Origin: Epinephelus fuscoguttatus
Taxonomy: Eukaryota > Chordata > Actinopteri > Perciformes > Serranidae
DNA length: 64,000 nucleotides
Assembly (NCBI RefSeq): GCF_011397635.1
Contig: NC_064762.1
Location: 19,555,479-19,619,478 of the forward strand
Direction: 5' to 3'
Positions 39,761 to 52,500 of this stretch are shown here, in pieces (within the stretch, counting starts at the first letter, position 1; every line of letters begins with the position of its first letter). A program made the translations under genes and the position numbers. The notes under the pieces were generated by a model, which worked only from the letters and a program-made list of their open reading frames with translations, was not told the origin of the DNA and did no database searches.

Positions 39761-39779
39761 ACTACATTTCCCAGAATGC
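39761..39779 (+). promoter_or_regulatory. ZNF143/STAF-type site upstream of tcp1
   Basis: ACTACATTTCCCAGAATGC differs by only a couple of bases from the well-known ACTACAATTCCCAGCATGC promoter element bound by ZNF143. It lies about 230 bp upstream of the tcp1 start codon on the opposite strand, a normal position for this strong promoter element. A second TACCCATAGTGCAC sequence (minus strand, about 39,570-39,583) near the start may be a weaker copy. Confidence 0.6.
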
Positions 39780-39799
39780 CTCACCGTACCGACGCCTGG

Positions 39800-40063
39800 T
39801 CTTCACGTATGGTTCTTGCAGCGATTTTCAGACTGCGGACTGCAGCGCCCTCTGCTGTTTTAAGCAAATACATCGAGAATACTACAGTATTGAGGTGGGG
39901 TTTTTTTTTTGTTTTGTTTTTAAAAATATTTTCTCCTCTTTTTCCAACATGTCAATGTATTGGCCATTAGATTTTTGTTCGGTTGCTTTTTAAAATTTTT
40001 ATTTATTTAAAATTCTATTTTTCCTTTGCTCAAATTATTTCCCTTCTTGTAATAATAATGATG

Positions 40064-40095
<32 letters not shown>

Positions 40096-40800
40096 TATAG
40101 TTTATTTTTTAGCCATAAAGTGTCCTCAGTAAATCTCTTGGTCACAATTCTTAGACAAAATTAATTAATAAAAAATTTAAGGGATCCTTCTCAAACTGAT
40201 TGTGCTTTAAATTCACATTAAAATTAATATTGGTCAATCAATTCTTTGACTGATTGATCGATTGATTTGGTTGGGCAATATTCTTTATCTTTGACGATTT
40301 ATTTGATTTAGCCTTTTTGGGAAAGTAATTGCAAACTTTATAAGCAGGTATCTGCATATGTATGCATTTATTTATTATTTATCATCCTCAGATGAGACAT
40401 AAGCAATGCACTCTGAGACTGACCAAAATGTAATAACTAACTGGCCCCCAAGCATTATGTTGAAACCTCAAGGGAGTGTGATGATATGCAAATTATATTC
40501 TGCGTAATGTATATAAATTGATATCCTTATTATATGATAACAAAGAACATGTAGACATGTGCATATTATAAAATGACTGGGGAATTAATTATTTTTATCC
40601 CCCACTGAGCATATTCTTCACAAAATGATGATTATCATCTAGAATTATGTCAAATTGTCAGGCAGTTCTCACTGAAAGGATAAGCAGTGAGTGTTTCCTG
40701 CTGATGAAAGTATCCTCTGAATGGTATTAATTGGCTACAATTCTACACCATGTTCATATTTATTCATTAACAACCACAAAAACACAGAGATGAGTTTAAT
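39800..40800. other. tcp1-plekhg1 spacer with (AAT)n microsatellite
   Basis: AT-rich DNA with an imperfect (AAT)n run at 40051-40096. mrpl18, which adjoins TCP1 head to head in human, was looked for and not seen. The only plus-strand frame near the tcp1 promoter (39776-39970) does not resemble it. Confidence 0.5.
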
Positions 40801-40805
40801 CTGAA

Positions 40806-43513
40806 TTTATTACCTCTGATACATTGTTTTGTTGAGCAATGACAACTAGGCAGTTAAAAAAATACAGTACACTTAACTTAAACATTAAAGCATTATAAAG
40901 CATACCTATGGCATACAAGAATAACTTTCCTAAAATGTACATCTTTACAAAGTGTTTACAAATAAAACGTTAAAAAAAAAGACAGAAAAGTGCAAAAAAG
41001 AGTCAATGAAGACAAACAATCCCCACCAGTGAAACAGAGGACAAAATGTACAATTAAAAAAAAAAACATACTTCATATTCCTAACTTGTTTTTGACGTAC
41101 ATTTCCTGATATGAACAGTAGGCCATGATATTGTGCTTTTTGACTTTTCACGTGTTGTTGTGATTTGGAACTTGTGTTAAGCAGTGCGTGATAAAAAATT
41201 AAAAAAAATCTTCTGAAAATATTCACAGTATTTGATTCAAATTTTTGCCTAACTCTTAATAAAACCATCTTTTAATAAATACTTTATTTTACAACTTGTC
41301 AGTGGCTTGGAGTGAGAGTGAGAAGGGCCAAAATAACAGTGACAAATAAATAGGACATTTTTTGTGATCTTTTTAAAGACAACAAATGTGTGGTAAACTT
41401 TATAAGGGGAGAGAAAACAATTGTGTTGTATGAACCTTATTAAAGTGACTTTCTTTGTGTGACCGTGGATGCAACATCAGTAGTGTGACAGTTGGGAGTG
41501 TCCCATAACGTAAACAAAGTAAACAGACTATCCATTTGAAAAAAATAAAAATACACCAAATACAGTACTGTAGTCTTTTAACGAACTCTCCTTCCTTCGT
41601 GGTCCCTCTTAAAAACAAATGTTAAAATTAGTATGATTAAAAACAAAGAAACATCCACTTGTTGAGATGCACATTCCACTCTACAAAATGGACGCCCGCC
41701 GGACTTTAACACGTAAAAACATCTCTGATTTTACTCAGATTCAAAATAAATACAAAGCCCTACGGTTTCTTATAGATTATCTAAAATATCAGCATCTTCT
41801 CTTGATTTTAAAGCGTGATACCCTATCGATGACAAAGGTGGCAGGTAGAGTGAAACACAATAACTTCAGATAGACTTACAGGTCTAAATCTAGTTATACT
41901 TAACCTACTGGATCTTAGCCGACGTGTTTTCTTTACAGCGGCGTCCTGTTTGTTATCGCTAAGAAGCTGTTAAAAGTGACGATCTAGCCTGAGTAGCAAA
42001 TCTGAAGATCGCTATGTGAAAAAGCTGCTCGGTCAGGACTGTTTGATAGTGTAAGCATGGTCAAAAAGACTAGTGACCACTGTGGTTCACCTCTCTGACG
42101 TGGGTTAAAGGGACAGTTCACCCCAAAATCGTCTTAGCTGTCGTGCTATTTATCAGTCTATGTTAGGTTTGAGTTGCTGAGTATTGTCTTCCCCTCGCCT
42201 TACAATGGAAGTAGATGGCACTCGGCTTGTGGTGCTCAAAACGCCAAAAAAGTACATCTGAAAAACTCAACAGCAGTGTCTCCTTCCAGAAATCATGACC
42301 CGCTAACTTAAGATAATCCACAGACTTTCTTGTGAGCAGTTTCATGTAGGAACTACTTTCTTTCTACCAAACTCCACCTGCCAACTGTATCACTGCACAG
42401 AAGGAAGTGTACATCTACTCATGGATGAGAGATGCAAAAATTAGTGCTGTCCTCCTTGGCTGAGCTACAACGTTAGCTAGCTCAGTGGTGCTAGGTGAGC
42501 TAGCATAGACACGCGCTTCCCTTCAGCAGGACCGCATTAATTTTTGCATTTCTCATCCATGAGTAGATGCACACTTCCTTCTGCGCAGTGATACGGCTTG
42601 CGGGTGCAGTTCGGTAGAAAAGAAATAGTTCCTACATGAAACTGCTCACAACAAGGTCTGTGGATTATCTTAAATTAGCAGGTCATGATTTTTGGAAAGA
42701 GACATTACTGTTGAGTTTTTCAAACTTCCTGTTTTGGCACTTTGAGTGCCACAAGCCGAGTGCCATCTAGTTCCATTATATTCGAGAGAAGGCAGACACC
42801 TCTACAGCTGATATCTCCAAAACTCGGTGACTTACAACAAAAGAATCTAGTTCAATAAATAGCACTACAGGTAAGTGGAAAAATATGTACTTTTAATTTT
42901 GGGGTGAACTGTCCCTTTAAGATTACCTAGTGCTGAAAATGCAGTTAAAATAACCTTACCAGCAAATTAAAACAAAGAGCTTGACGTGGTGAGTCCGATT
43001 TTTGACGCTTGTACTTCAGTTTGAGATGTCGGGCACAGACCGGATTTTATTTCCTGCAATCGGTAACAGATATCCTGAACTACTGTAACTGTACAACAGT
43101 TTATTGGCACTGAGTCCTCCAGCTGAGCCGCTCCTCTCACACACACATAAAGCAACGTGTGAATTCCTTTGAATATTAAAAACCCATTCAGTCACACTGA
43201 ATACCTTTACCAACAACTGAGAACATTTTTGCTTTGAACGCTTCCCCGCTGACCAGATCTGATTGAAACACACACAGAAGACTGTTGGAAGTGCTGAGGC
43301 AGCTCACATGCAGGCTTTTCACTATTACTAGTAACCTATCATGTATTTTACATTGAAGTTGTTACAAATATGGCTGCGATCAAAGAAACTGCTTCTATGT
43401 TTGTTTGTGGGCTATGATGTTGACAAAGGGTGTTCAAGGCAAAGCAGCAGTGTCCCTTTTGTTGCTATATGCTGTATGTTTACATATATTTGGCTTTTAT
43501 TCGTCGTATAGAC
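40806..43513 (-). other. plekhg1: Probable plekhg1 3' UTR
   Basis: Sequence after the plekhg1 stop codon with no other gene. Candidate AATAAA signals (minus strand) occur at 40806-40811 and near 41,286-41,291. The 808-bp fold-back element at 42109-42916 lies inside, so a full-length 3' UTR would carry a long RNA hairpin. The true 3' end is not known from sequence alone. Confidence 0.4.
42109..42916. mobile_element. TTAA-target fold-back MITE with long inverted arms
   Basis: Starts AGGGACAGTTCACCCCAAAA and its other end, on the minus strand, is AGGGACAGTTCACCCCAAAA as well. TTAA flanks both sides (42105-42108 and 42917-42920). The two arms of about 350 bp are inverted copies (e.g. ATGGATGAGAGATGCAAAAA versus TTTTTGCATTTCTCATCCAT) around a spacer of roughly 100 bp. 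No coding frame is present. TTAA duplication points to piggyBac-type mobilisation. Confidence 0.85.
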
Positions 43514-46500
43514 TCAGGCGAAGCTACTGGAGCTCAGACACTGAAACTTCTCCCTCAGAGACTGGACGATTTTGGGTTGGCTCTGCTGTGGCTCGCTCCA
43601 CAGGTACTTCTCCAGTTCTTCGCGGTTCAGGGACCTCAGCGGGTCGCATGAGCGCACCGGTGTGCACGGCAGACTCTGGGAGTGGGCGAGACCCCGGCTC
43701 TGATTGGAAAGGGCCACTGAGCTGCCGTTTCGCCGCGCCAACCTGTCCTGCTCCTGCTCGCTCTCGTCCTCTGAGCGGATCTCGACATAGTCATCGTCGT
43801 CCTCCCCATCGTCCTTAAAGTTAGCCAGGTAGTTCTGGGTGGCGGTGAATATGCTCAGTGCAGAAGCCCGGTTCAGGACCACCACCTGTTGACCGTCGTG
43901 CAAAGTGAGGTCTGACTGTCCCTGGGTAGAGCGCTCTGGGAGGCTGCTCTGCCGACCAGCGCGGCCCAGACTGGGGCCATGGAGTCTGTCTGTGGATCGA
44001 TCCACAGTGGGTCCGTTACATTTGAGTCCAGACTGGTTCTTCTCCTGCTGCTGGCCGCCCAGAGAGCCGAGCGACTGACAGTGACCGGATGGGGAAGACT
44101 TTGAGGAGGGAGTCGACGGAGCGTTAAAGGAAGGATGTCTCTTAATGGAACTGTACACGTGCTCCTCTTTTTCACTCGGCGCCGACATGCACGAGCTCCA
44201 CCTCTGGGACGGCGGGGAGGTCTGAGAGGGAGGGGAGGTCTTGAGAGAAGGGATAGAGCAGGCCGAGGTGAGTCTGCGCTGTGGGGTGGAAGACGCTCGA
44301 GCATCGTTCAACTCGCTGGATGAGGAGACGAAGCTGGCCAGCTCTCCATTGCTGTATGTGGAGTGGAGCCAGTCCTCCTCCAGGGAGGTCTCAGGCATGG
44401 ACGGAGAAGACGGCAGCCCTGGATGGGAGTGATGTGGGCCAGCTGGAGCGGAAGGATCCCTAAACATCACCTGGTCATAGAGCTGGGAGTACTCCGCTAT
44501 CCTCGCACCTGGAGAGGAAACACAAAGAGGATGTAAAGAAGGTGTGAATACATATTTTTATAATAAACTATAAATCAAGGAATCTCTGTCTGTTTGTCTG
44601 TGTGGCCTTTGAGTATCTCGCAAACGGTCATCTGATCTACTTTACACTCGGTGGGTGTATTGCTGGGGGCCAGAGGACATGCGTTGTGGACTTTAGTGCA
44701 ATGGGCTTTGTGCAGCATTGGGGGCGGGGCTTCACCGTGTATTTCACCAGTGTTTCTGACCATAGCTGCGACGGGTGTTTTTCAGGGGCAGATTTAGTGA
44801 CTGGGGGTCCAAGGCAAACGCCATCTTGCTTTTCTTTACACCCTTTCTCTAACTGGGAATGTTGGCATTGGCAGTGATAGAAGATGTATTCAAAACCATA
44901 AGTACCACAAAGTAAAAGTCCTGCATTCAAATTTTTACTTTAGGTGAGGACTGAAAGAGAGGGATTATCAGCACATTGTACTTAAATGTACTGTCCAAGG
45001 TGGAGTTTTCAATTCTAATATAATGGTGGATAATTTAATGAATAATAATGCATCATATTTTAAATGTTATATTTTGTGAGTAAAATATGAATTTGAAATG
45101 AACACAGTAAATAATTACTGCTGCTGACTTGATTTTTTAAGGGTTTGGGTGGTCATTTGTCATTATTTTTGGATACAATGAGTTAGAATAGCAACATAAT
45201 TCAATATTTTTTATATATAAACATCATAATAAATCTTTAGCTGTTTGGGGCCCAGGTGTATTTGATTGTGATGTTGCAACCAGAAACCCCACAGTCCAAG
45301 CAATCGGCCAGTTCCGAGCATACATGTTTTGAAGGGGCAATGCACAAGTAAATATAAAATTTGCACAAGACTTAAAAGCATGACAGTGTATGATTGCTTC
45401 TATTTCTAGCTGAGACGTGATGTAAAGCTTGATATGACCTTGCAAATGAATGACCCCAATTATACTACTTTCCACCAACATGGAACGGGCTATGTTAAAA
45501 ATCCTGAACCTAATTTTGAAACATTTGGAGCGTTTCAACCAAAAAAAAATATTGGTCCGGAACCTAAAAGGTTTGTTTCCTGGCTGGAACCAAAAATGGC
45601 AGTTTTTTATGTTGACCTAAAGTGTGAACCGTGACAACATCAGTGGGCATGTCGTATTCTACAGGTTGGAAAACAAATAAATGAAATTCCAGAACATAAC
45701 TTTGCAGGTAGGCTAATCAATGCTATCCACCATCCATTAATGACGCATTCTTGATTACCTGAGCAGACCAAGTTCAAGAACCAGATCTCATTTGGTGAAA
45801 AAAGGGGGTATTAGTTCCTTGAAATGAGGTACAGAGATTTTATATTTGAGGAAAAAGAGAGTGCTCTAATCACATTGGTACTCAGTATTGGCAGATGCCC
45901 TGAGTTTCAGTTTTGGGAAAGCATTCAGACTGAGCGAGGTCAGTGCATTCTTAGTTGCCACTATCAACAACGCTAGAGTTAGAAACAATCGTTCTAAGAG
46001 CTACATGTTTGGTCTTACCTATGGCAGTTCCCCCTTGTTTCTTTTCTTCCAAGATGGCTGCCAGGTCTTTTTGCTTCTTCTCATTTCTGGCGCGACTACA
46101 AGCGTCTCCAGGGTCCATGCTCCTCATGCGCAGCAGCTGGTTGGCTTTCTTGATCTTCTGGCTGTACTGCCGCGCCATCAGGAACACGCGGTTCTTTGAT
46201 TTATCCATCAGGTCCAAGTCCACAGACTCACCCAGCAGGAGAGAGGAGGAGGCCAGCGGCGAGTCCAGCCCTGCCAGCTCCCCCGAAAACAAGCTGTGGA
46301 GCTCCTTGAGGGGAATATCCCTCTGAGGGGTGCTTCGCTGAGGAAGCTCCACCAGGTCGTCGTCCTCTAGGCGGAAGCTGCCGCTGCTGAGGCGAGCCAG
46401 TCTGTTACGGATGCTCTTCACGGTGCCGGGGAGGGGCTCTGGGGTGGCAGGAAGGGGGCGAGCTGCAGGACCAGGACTGTGGTTTTCTTCTGCAGTGGCG

Positions 46501-49500
46501 CCTTCACTTTGAGGGTCTGGCAGTTGGATGACTGGGATGGTGAATGACGGTGTAGAGGTGACAGGTGGGGGTTTAGGCTGATGTGCTGGGGGACTCTTGG
46601 GTGGAGGGCTGGCTGCTTGAGGACTAATTACAGGGGGGCTCTTTGTAGGGCTGTTTTTAACTGAAGACGCCTTCTTAGGCGACTCAGTGGCACCAACAGG
46701 GAAGGCAGCAGGAAATCTATCAGCTTTCTTCTCATTGTTCTTGATGTAGTTCTCCAGATCGTTCCAGATCTCATCGACCTGCTCTGACATCTTATCCCCT
46801 TTCTGTGAGCGCTGGGAGAAAGTCTCAGAGGCAGACGAGGAGGAATAATCTGGCTCAGAGGAACATGGGACAGGGTGGGACGTGTCTGGTGCTTCGTCCT
46901 CTACAAAATGGAGACTTTCCTCGGATACAAACCCTCCGAGGCTTTCAGTTAGGTCCTGCTCAGAGGCCAGGAGACTGTCCCTCTCTCGTTGTAGTTTGTC
47001 GCCTTCATTCGTTCCTTTAGGCTCTGTTGATGGAGGCTCCCTGAAGCAGATGGTGTCGTAGATGTTCTCCTCCACTATCTTGAGCTCACATGGCCCAAAT
47101 GGCCTCCCCTCCTGTGTTGAGGACCGGTTGCTGTCTGAGGAAGTGTCTGGTTCAATCAGTGGCTCTGTGATCGCAGGAACCTCTGGAGCATTTAGTACCC
47201 TTGCTGCTTGGGCCTGGGAACCCTGTGCATCTGCAGAAGTTTCTTTCCGGCTCTCCTCTGGGTCCCTTCTGACGAGGCCCATGCTCTTCAAGTCCTCATA
47301 ACTGATGTTGTCATACACGTTTTCTATATCGTCTATCGTCAGCTGCTCAGCTGAGGATGATCCAGATATGTCGTTGCTGGAGGATTCAGTGTGGATCACT
47401 TCCAGGTTGCTGTGATCAGTCTGGTCGTCATCAGGACTCTGTCGGGCCTCCGTTGCCTTCTCCCCCGCGCTGCTCGCCCTCCGCAGGACTCTGCTCCCGT
47501 CAGGTGGAGGGTCAATCTGCACAGTGGGCACCTGTTCAACATGCCAGCTGCAGGGCCGAGCTGTCTTGGGCGATGAGGTGGCTTCCATCCTCTCCGTGGG
47601 CGTCTCTGGTTCTGGCCCGCTCTGCTCTGTCGGGACAAACATCTGGTAGATGTCCTCGTCCTCGTCGTCGGGCTGCATGGTCCGCTGGCGGGTGGGGAAC
47701 ATGGCCCTGCGAGCGCGGTGGTCCGCCCAGATGTTCCTTACAGGATTCTCACTCTCTGTGATTACTACAGAGGGGATGGGGGTGTCTGGCGGCTCCTCTG
47801 TCACGTGAGGTGTCCTGAGAAGCGGTGGGTGGCGACTTCCATCCCTCACCAGTGATTCTCTGGCTTTCTGCAGGACAGGAAAGCAGACGTTGTTGTTTAA
47901 CATGTCGTTAAGTTAGTCTAAAATCATCAAGACATAAGCAGATTAAATTATCATGGTGAATTTGTGATTAATACCTGTAAGTCTGAGGAACTCATGTTGA
48001 AGGTTTTCCACTGTTCTATACTGTCGACAGATGCCTGAGGGTTCAGCCTCTTCCTACTGCTTTTGCCAGGGACTCGCAGCCGCTTTCCGCCTCCCTGAAT
48101 GCAGAGTTATCAGCATTAACAACATATCTGAAGAGGTCATACTATATGTATGAGCATCACTCGTTGGGCAGCTTTAAACTCACCAGGCCACTGTCATCTT
48201 CGTCGTCAGCATCTTGCTGATGAGGCTCCTCTTCTCTGTCACTGTGGTCAAAGTGATCGCCGGGGTCCAGGGACTCCTGCGATTGATTGATGAGGCTGCG
48301 GCTGCGGCCGATGGTGCCCAAAGCCAGCTGAGACATTGGCGAGAGCAGGGTGGCTCCCAGACTTATTCGCTGGAGAGGAGAAAGGTTTTTTCAAGAGACT
48401 GTGTGAGAACTCATGCACCTCAACTTAGAATTTATTTAGTTAACAAAACTATGAATAAATATGTCAGCAACCTTTTTTTCCATGAGTAAGACTAGACGAC
48501 GACGAGACAGCACCTACGTCATTAAACACTAACTGTGATCATATCAACATGCAGTACTGATGATGAAAAAAAGTAGTTAAAAAACTTTAAGTAAAATCTT
48601 GTTTTACTTTAGTTGCCCAAAAAAGGGCAACAAAATATTTTAGAGTGGTCAGCCAGTGTTAGTTAAGCAGTTGTGTATTTGTGTGTTGGTCCATGTTGCA
48701 AGCATTGGTTATATGAGTGGGGATGTCGACGTGAAACTGAAGTAGGGCAAGTAATAATTCAACCTGTGTTTTTCATTAGATAATAAAATAAAATCTTATG
48801 TGAAATAAGTTGGACTAAATCGACAAAATTATTTTTTAGGCTAGGCTAGATTCACCTTCTTTGATGACTAAAAAAATTAAATGGCAACAGTTGTCATCGA
48901 TTAAAACTAAACTAAAATAGTGATGTTTTTTGTTTGTTTTTTAAAAACTAAGATAAAATTAAAATTGCTCAGACTTAAAACTGGACCAAAAAACAGGATG
49001 AGGTTGGGTTAGGGTTATATGATAAAAACTAACAAGGACATTTGACACAGGACTAAGACCAGGACTAAATTAAAAAATAAAAGCAATAAATTAACACTAC
49101 CTGAAACTGTTCATCATGTCTGGTTAAGACTCACCTTTTCACCATCTGTGTTGGCAGCATTCTGCTTTGCATTCTTCAATAACTTTGATAGAGGTTCTGG
49201 AAAGTCAAAGAATTATCGATTAATTCTTGAAGTTCAGCCTTGCAAATTGTATAATTCAAAAAAGATATAAAATCCTTTTGTAATCTTGTTACCTTTCCTG
49301 CGTCCTCTACGAGGAGTTGGACCCTCCTTGGTCTGAGGGGAATCCTTCTTGTCGCCATCAGGGCTGTAATGAAACCCGGGATGATCTGGAGAAATCATAG
49401 AAAAGATGCCAAAAACATAATTATAAAATGCATCAAATATGGTTGCTGTAGAAGAACATAAAATTAAACAGACTTTAAAAAATATGATTTTGTTAAATTA

Positions 49501-52500
49501 TACATATATAAATAGACACTTACGCATTGCATCCATCTCCAAAATCGCTTGTTTGGCCTAGAATTGAAATAAAATGAGGGTGAGTTAAACAGGTTATGAG
49601 TGAACATAAAAGCTGACACTAGGTGGCGCCACATTACAGTCCTGTGAACTACTGTGCTCAAGTTTGGCACTCAAGAGGCCACTTTATGTAATCATGGTGA
49701 ACTTTCCCAGTGACCTTCACCCCTGAGGAGGAATCATCAGTTTCCACTTGCACAAGGCCAGAGGCAGAAGAAGAGACAGAAAAGTGATTGTGATTTAATG
49801 AAAACAAATGAGGGGAAGGAGTCAGAGCGCATTAAAGTGTGGAGAAAAAGCAGGGAGGGAAAAAAAAGATGGAGGTGAAGAAGAAAACAAGTGGACAAGA
49901 GGGAGTGGCATTTCCAATACATCCCACTCAAAGTCTGTGTTTACGCCGTCAGTGAACTTAGAGGGAGCTGTCAGGAGGCGAGTCGCTCTTACCTTGGCGG
50001 GGATTTTGGCCGGATGGTTTTCAAGTATGAGTCTCTTGAGGTGTAAGATCCACATGCGCTTGTCTTGCTGTGATTTGGCCTGAGGGCAGAGCGCAAAACA
50101 TCAGAGGGAAGATAATATCAGACATGCAGTTTAAGAGGCGGTCGAGAGGGCTGCGATAAAACCCTTGAACATTTGGAACACGGCTTTCTTACATCACACA
50201 TATTAGCTTTAATTTTTCAGCACTTGTCCAAAACACAGTGGTTAGGTAACAACAATGGCTGCCATTAGCCTCTAAACACTCAACATGTCTGAGCAACTCA
50301 GCAAGGTGAGCCTGGACACCTGCAAATAATCATCACACTTTCTGACTGCACCCTTGCTGCACAGTTCAAACACTTCACACTTTGACTTTTGTTATGATAT
50401 GCACTCTCTTATGTAACACTGCTGTACCTGGACTGTGTGCTGAAGTTTGGGATTCTTGTAGTGAAACACACTGAAACTCAGCGGTTCTTTAGGAATCACC
50501 TCCACCAGCATCAGGTTACAGCACTGCAGGAAAGAACAACAGGAAGTGAAAACACTGTTGCAGAGCAGAAACATCTGCATATTTCTATGTCTCTCTTGAG
50601 GACACAAGATGCTTCAAAGACACGACTGACCAGTATGTGAGCCTTGTACGTGTAGGTTTCCTCTCGTTTCTTGGTGATGAGGAGAAGCTTGTCAAACAGG
50701 AAGAGCGTTCTCTCATTTTTGGCTCGCTGCAGACGAAACGTTCCTTCGAGAACCAACTCTCCGTAGCCGATCAGGTCAGGGCCCTTCCAGTTGGTCAGCA
50801 GGCTCTGGATTTCCTGCAGAAAGCACAAAAATACAGGTAAATGTAACTAACTGCACTCCCCGAAAGAAATATTTTCATATTTTTGTAAAAATGAAACAGT
50901 GATTCCAGAGAGAAGCAGACAGAGGGGTCTACAGTCTGTGTTTGAAGGATATATCCAGGATGTGAAAATGACTCAGCAGCAACAACAGGTTAAAAAGACA
51001 AAGATAGTTAGAAGCTAAAGCCGAGCTATAGGCTACAGATCACAGTGTAAAAGCGAACCACCACATCACTGCTGATCGCCACACAAGACAATGAATATAA
51101 AGGGAAACTTTGCTGATACTGAACCAGCTGTGTGGCATCGCAGTGTGTGCAGATGAACGGTGGTTGGCTTCGCCCCCGTGTTGCTGCCAGCACCTGGACC
51201 TCCACCGTCAAACAACATTCATCTGCGCACAATGTGATGACACAGAGCTGGTTGAATATCAGCCAAGTTTCCCTGCTTCCCTTCACTGGTTCCTGTACAG
51301 CAGGATCGGTCTTTATTCACTGTTATAATCATTAAAAAGCAAAAGCAGCATGTGTACACATTCAGTAGGCTATATCTTCAGTAGCTAGCTAGCTAACCCT
51401 ACACTTTTCAGGGTTTGATTTTGGTTTTGGAACAGGGAAGAAACATATATCTTTTTCCAACCTCTCCAGGTAACGAGTATCATTAATACACAACGTGCCC
51501 CAGACACAACATTTAGCTCCAAATCCACAAAACCAGCCTGAAAATGAGGGAAATCTGAAACGACTGCATTAGAGTCAAGGGAGCACAGCTGTGTTGTTGT
51601 CAGACCCTGGTCTGACCCGGCTCGATGCTACTTTATGATTGGCCTGTCTGTGTCTATGGGCAGGACTTAGCGAAGGGTCAATTGAACAATTTACAAACTC
51701 TTGCACAATTCATGCAGTATAAGTCTCATTGATCTTATTGAATGCTCAATTCTTCCCAAACAGTCCCTCTCTGACAGGGAACTGAACTAAAAGTGAAAAT
51801 CATCTATCGCTCTTTAGAGCCAGACTCCACTGACAAAAACAGTAATTTTTCCTCACTGAACACTGAAGCTGTTGGTCTACCACTGCCTCGATCTGTAATT
51901 TGTTGGTGTTACTGTGTGACTTAACTGACTCCAAACTAATTCTTTAAAACAGCAAAGTAAAGAAAAACCCCTATGACTTTTGGATTCTTCATTTATTGTG
52001 AAGGCATGCTGGAAAAACAAAGTTTTCTTCATACATTCAAGGTAACACGGGCGAGTAACTGATGTACAAATGTTCATTTGGAAAGGTTGGTTTTTAAAGA
52101 TAGTGTGAAGGAGGACGCTAAAGGATGTCTGCTGTGCTACTGGATGAAGGGAGAAACAGACTATAACCAGAAGGTTAAGGACACGTTACAAACAGATTTG
52201 CAGGGGGGTAAACACAAAAAAAAGGCAATGAAGAGGACAAAACAACAAAATGCTGAAATCTCCACAGAGCCAATCCTTTCTCCAGAGCGAAGGCTTCCTC
52301 ACACATTCCTGCATTCATCTGACCCTTCTGGCTCCCAGCTGATAAAAGAAACAAGCTTCCCTTTTATGTGCCCTCCTTATGCAAGGCCATCATTAGCCCA
52401 GTGGAAAGCGCAGCGACTTGCGTAAGACGTGGGGAGGATCAGAGCCTTGGCTGACTCAAAGCTAGACTCCACATAACTGTTCTGCAGAACAATAAAAGAA

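Noticed and set aside
39776-39970. Plus-strand frame next to the tcp1 promoter, tested as the first exon of mrpl18
   Set aside because: No similarity to the MRPL18 N-terminus, and the frame runs into a poly-T tract. The apparent ATG lies inside the ZNF143 motif.
43405-43818. 137-codon plus-strand frame opposite the end of plekhg1
   Set aside because: Antisense shadow of the last plekhg1 coding exon; no independent evidence.
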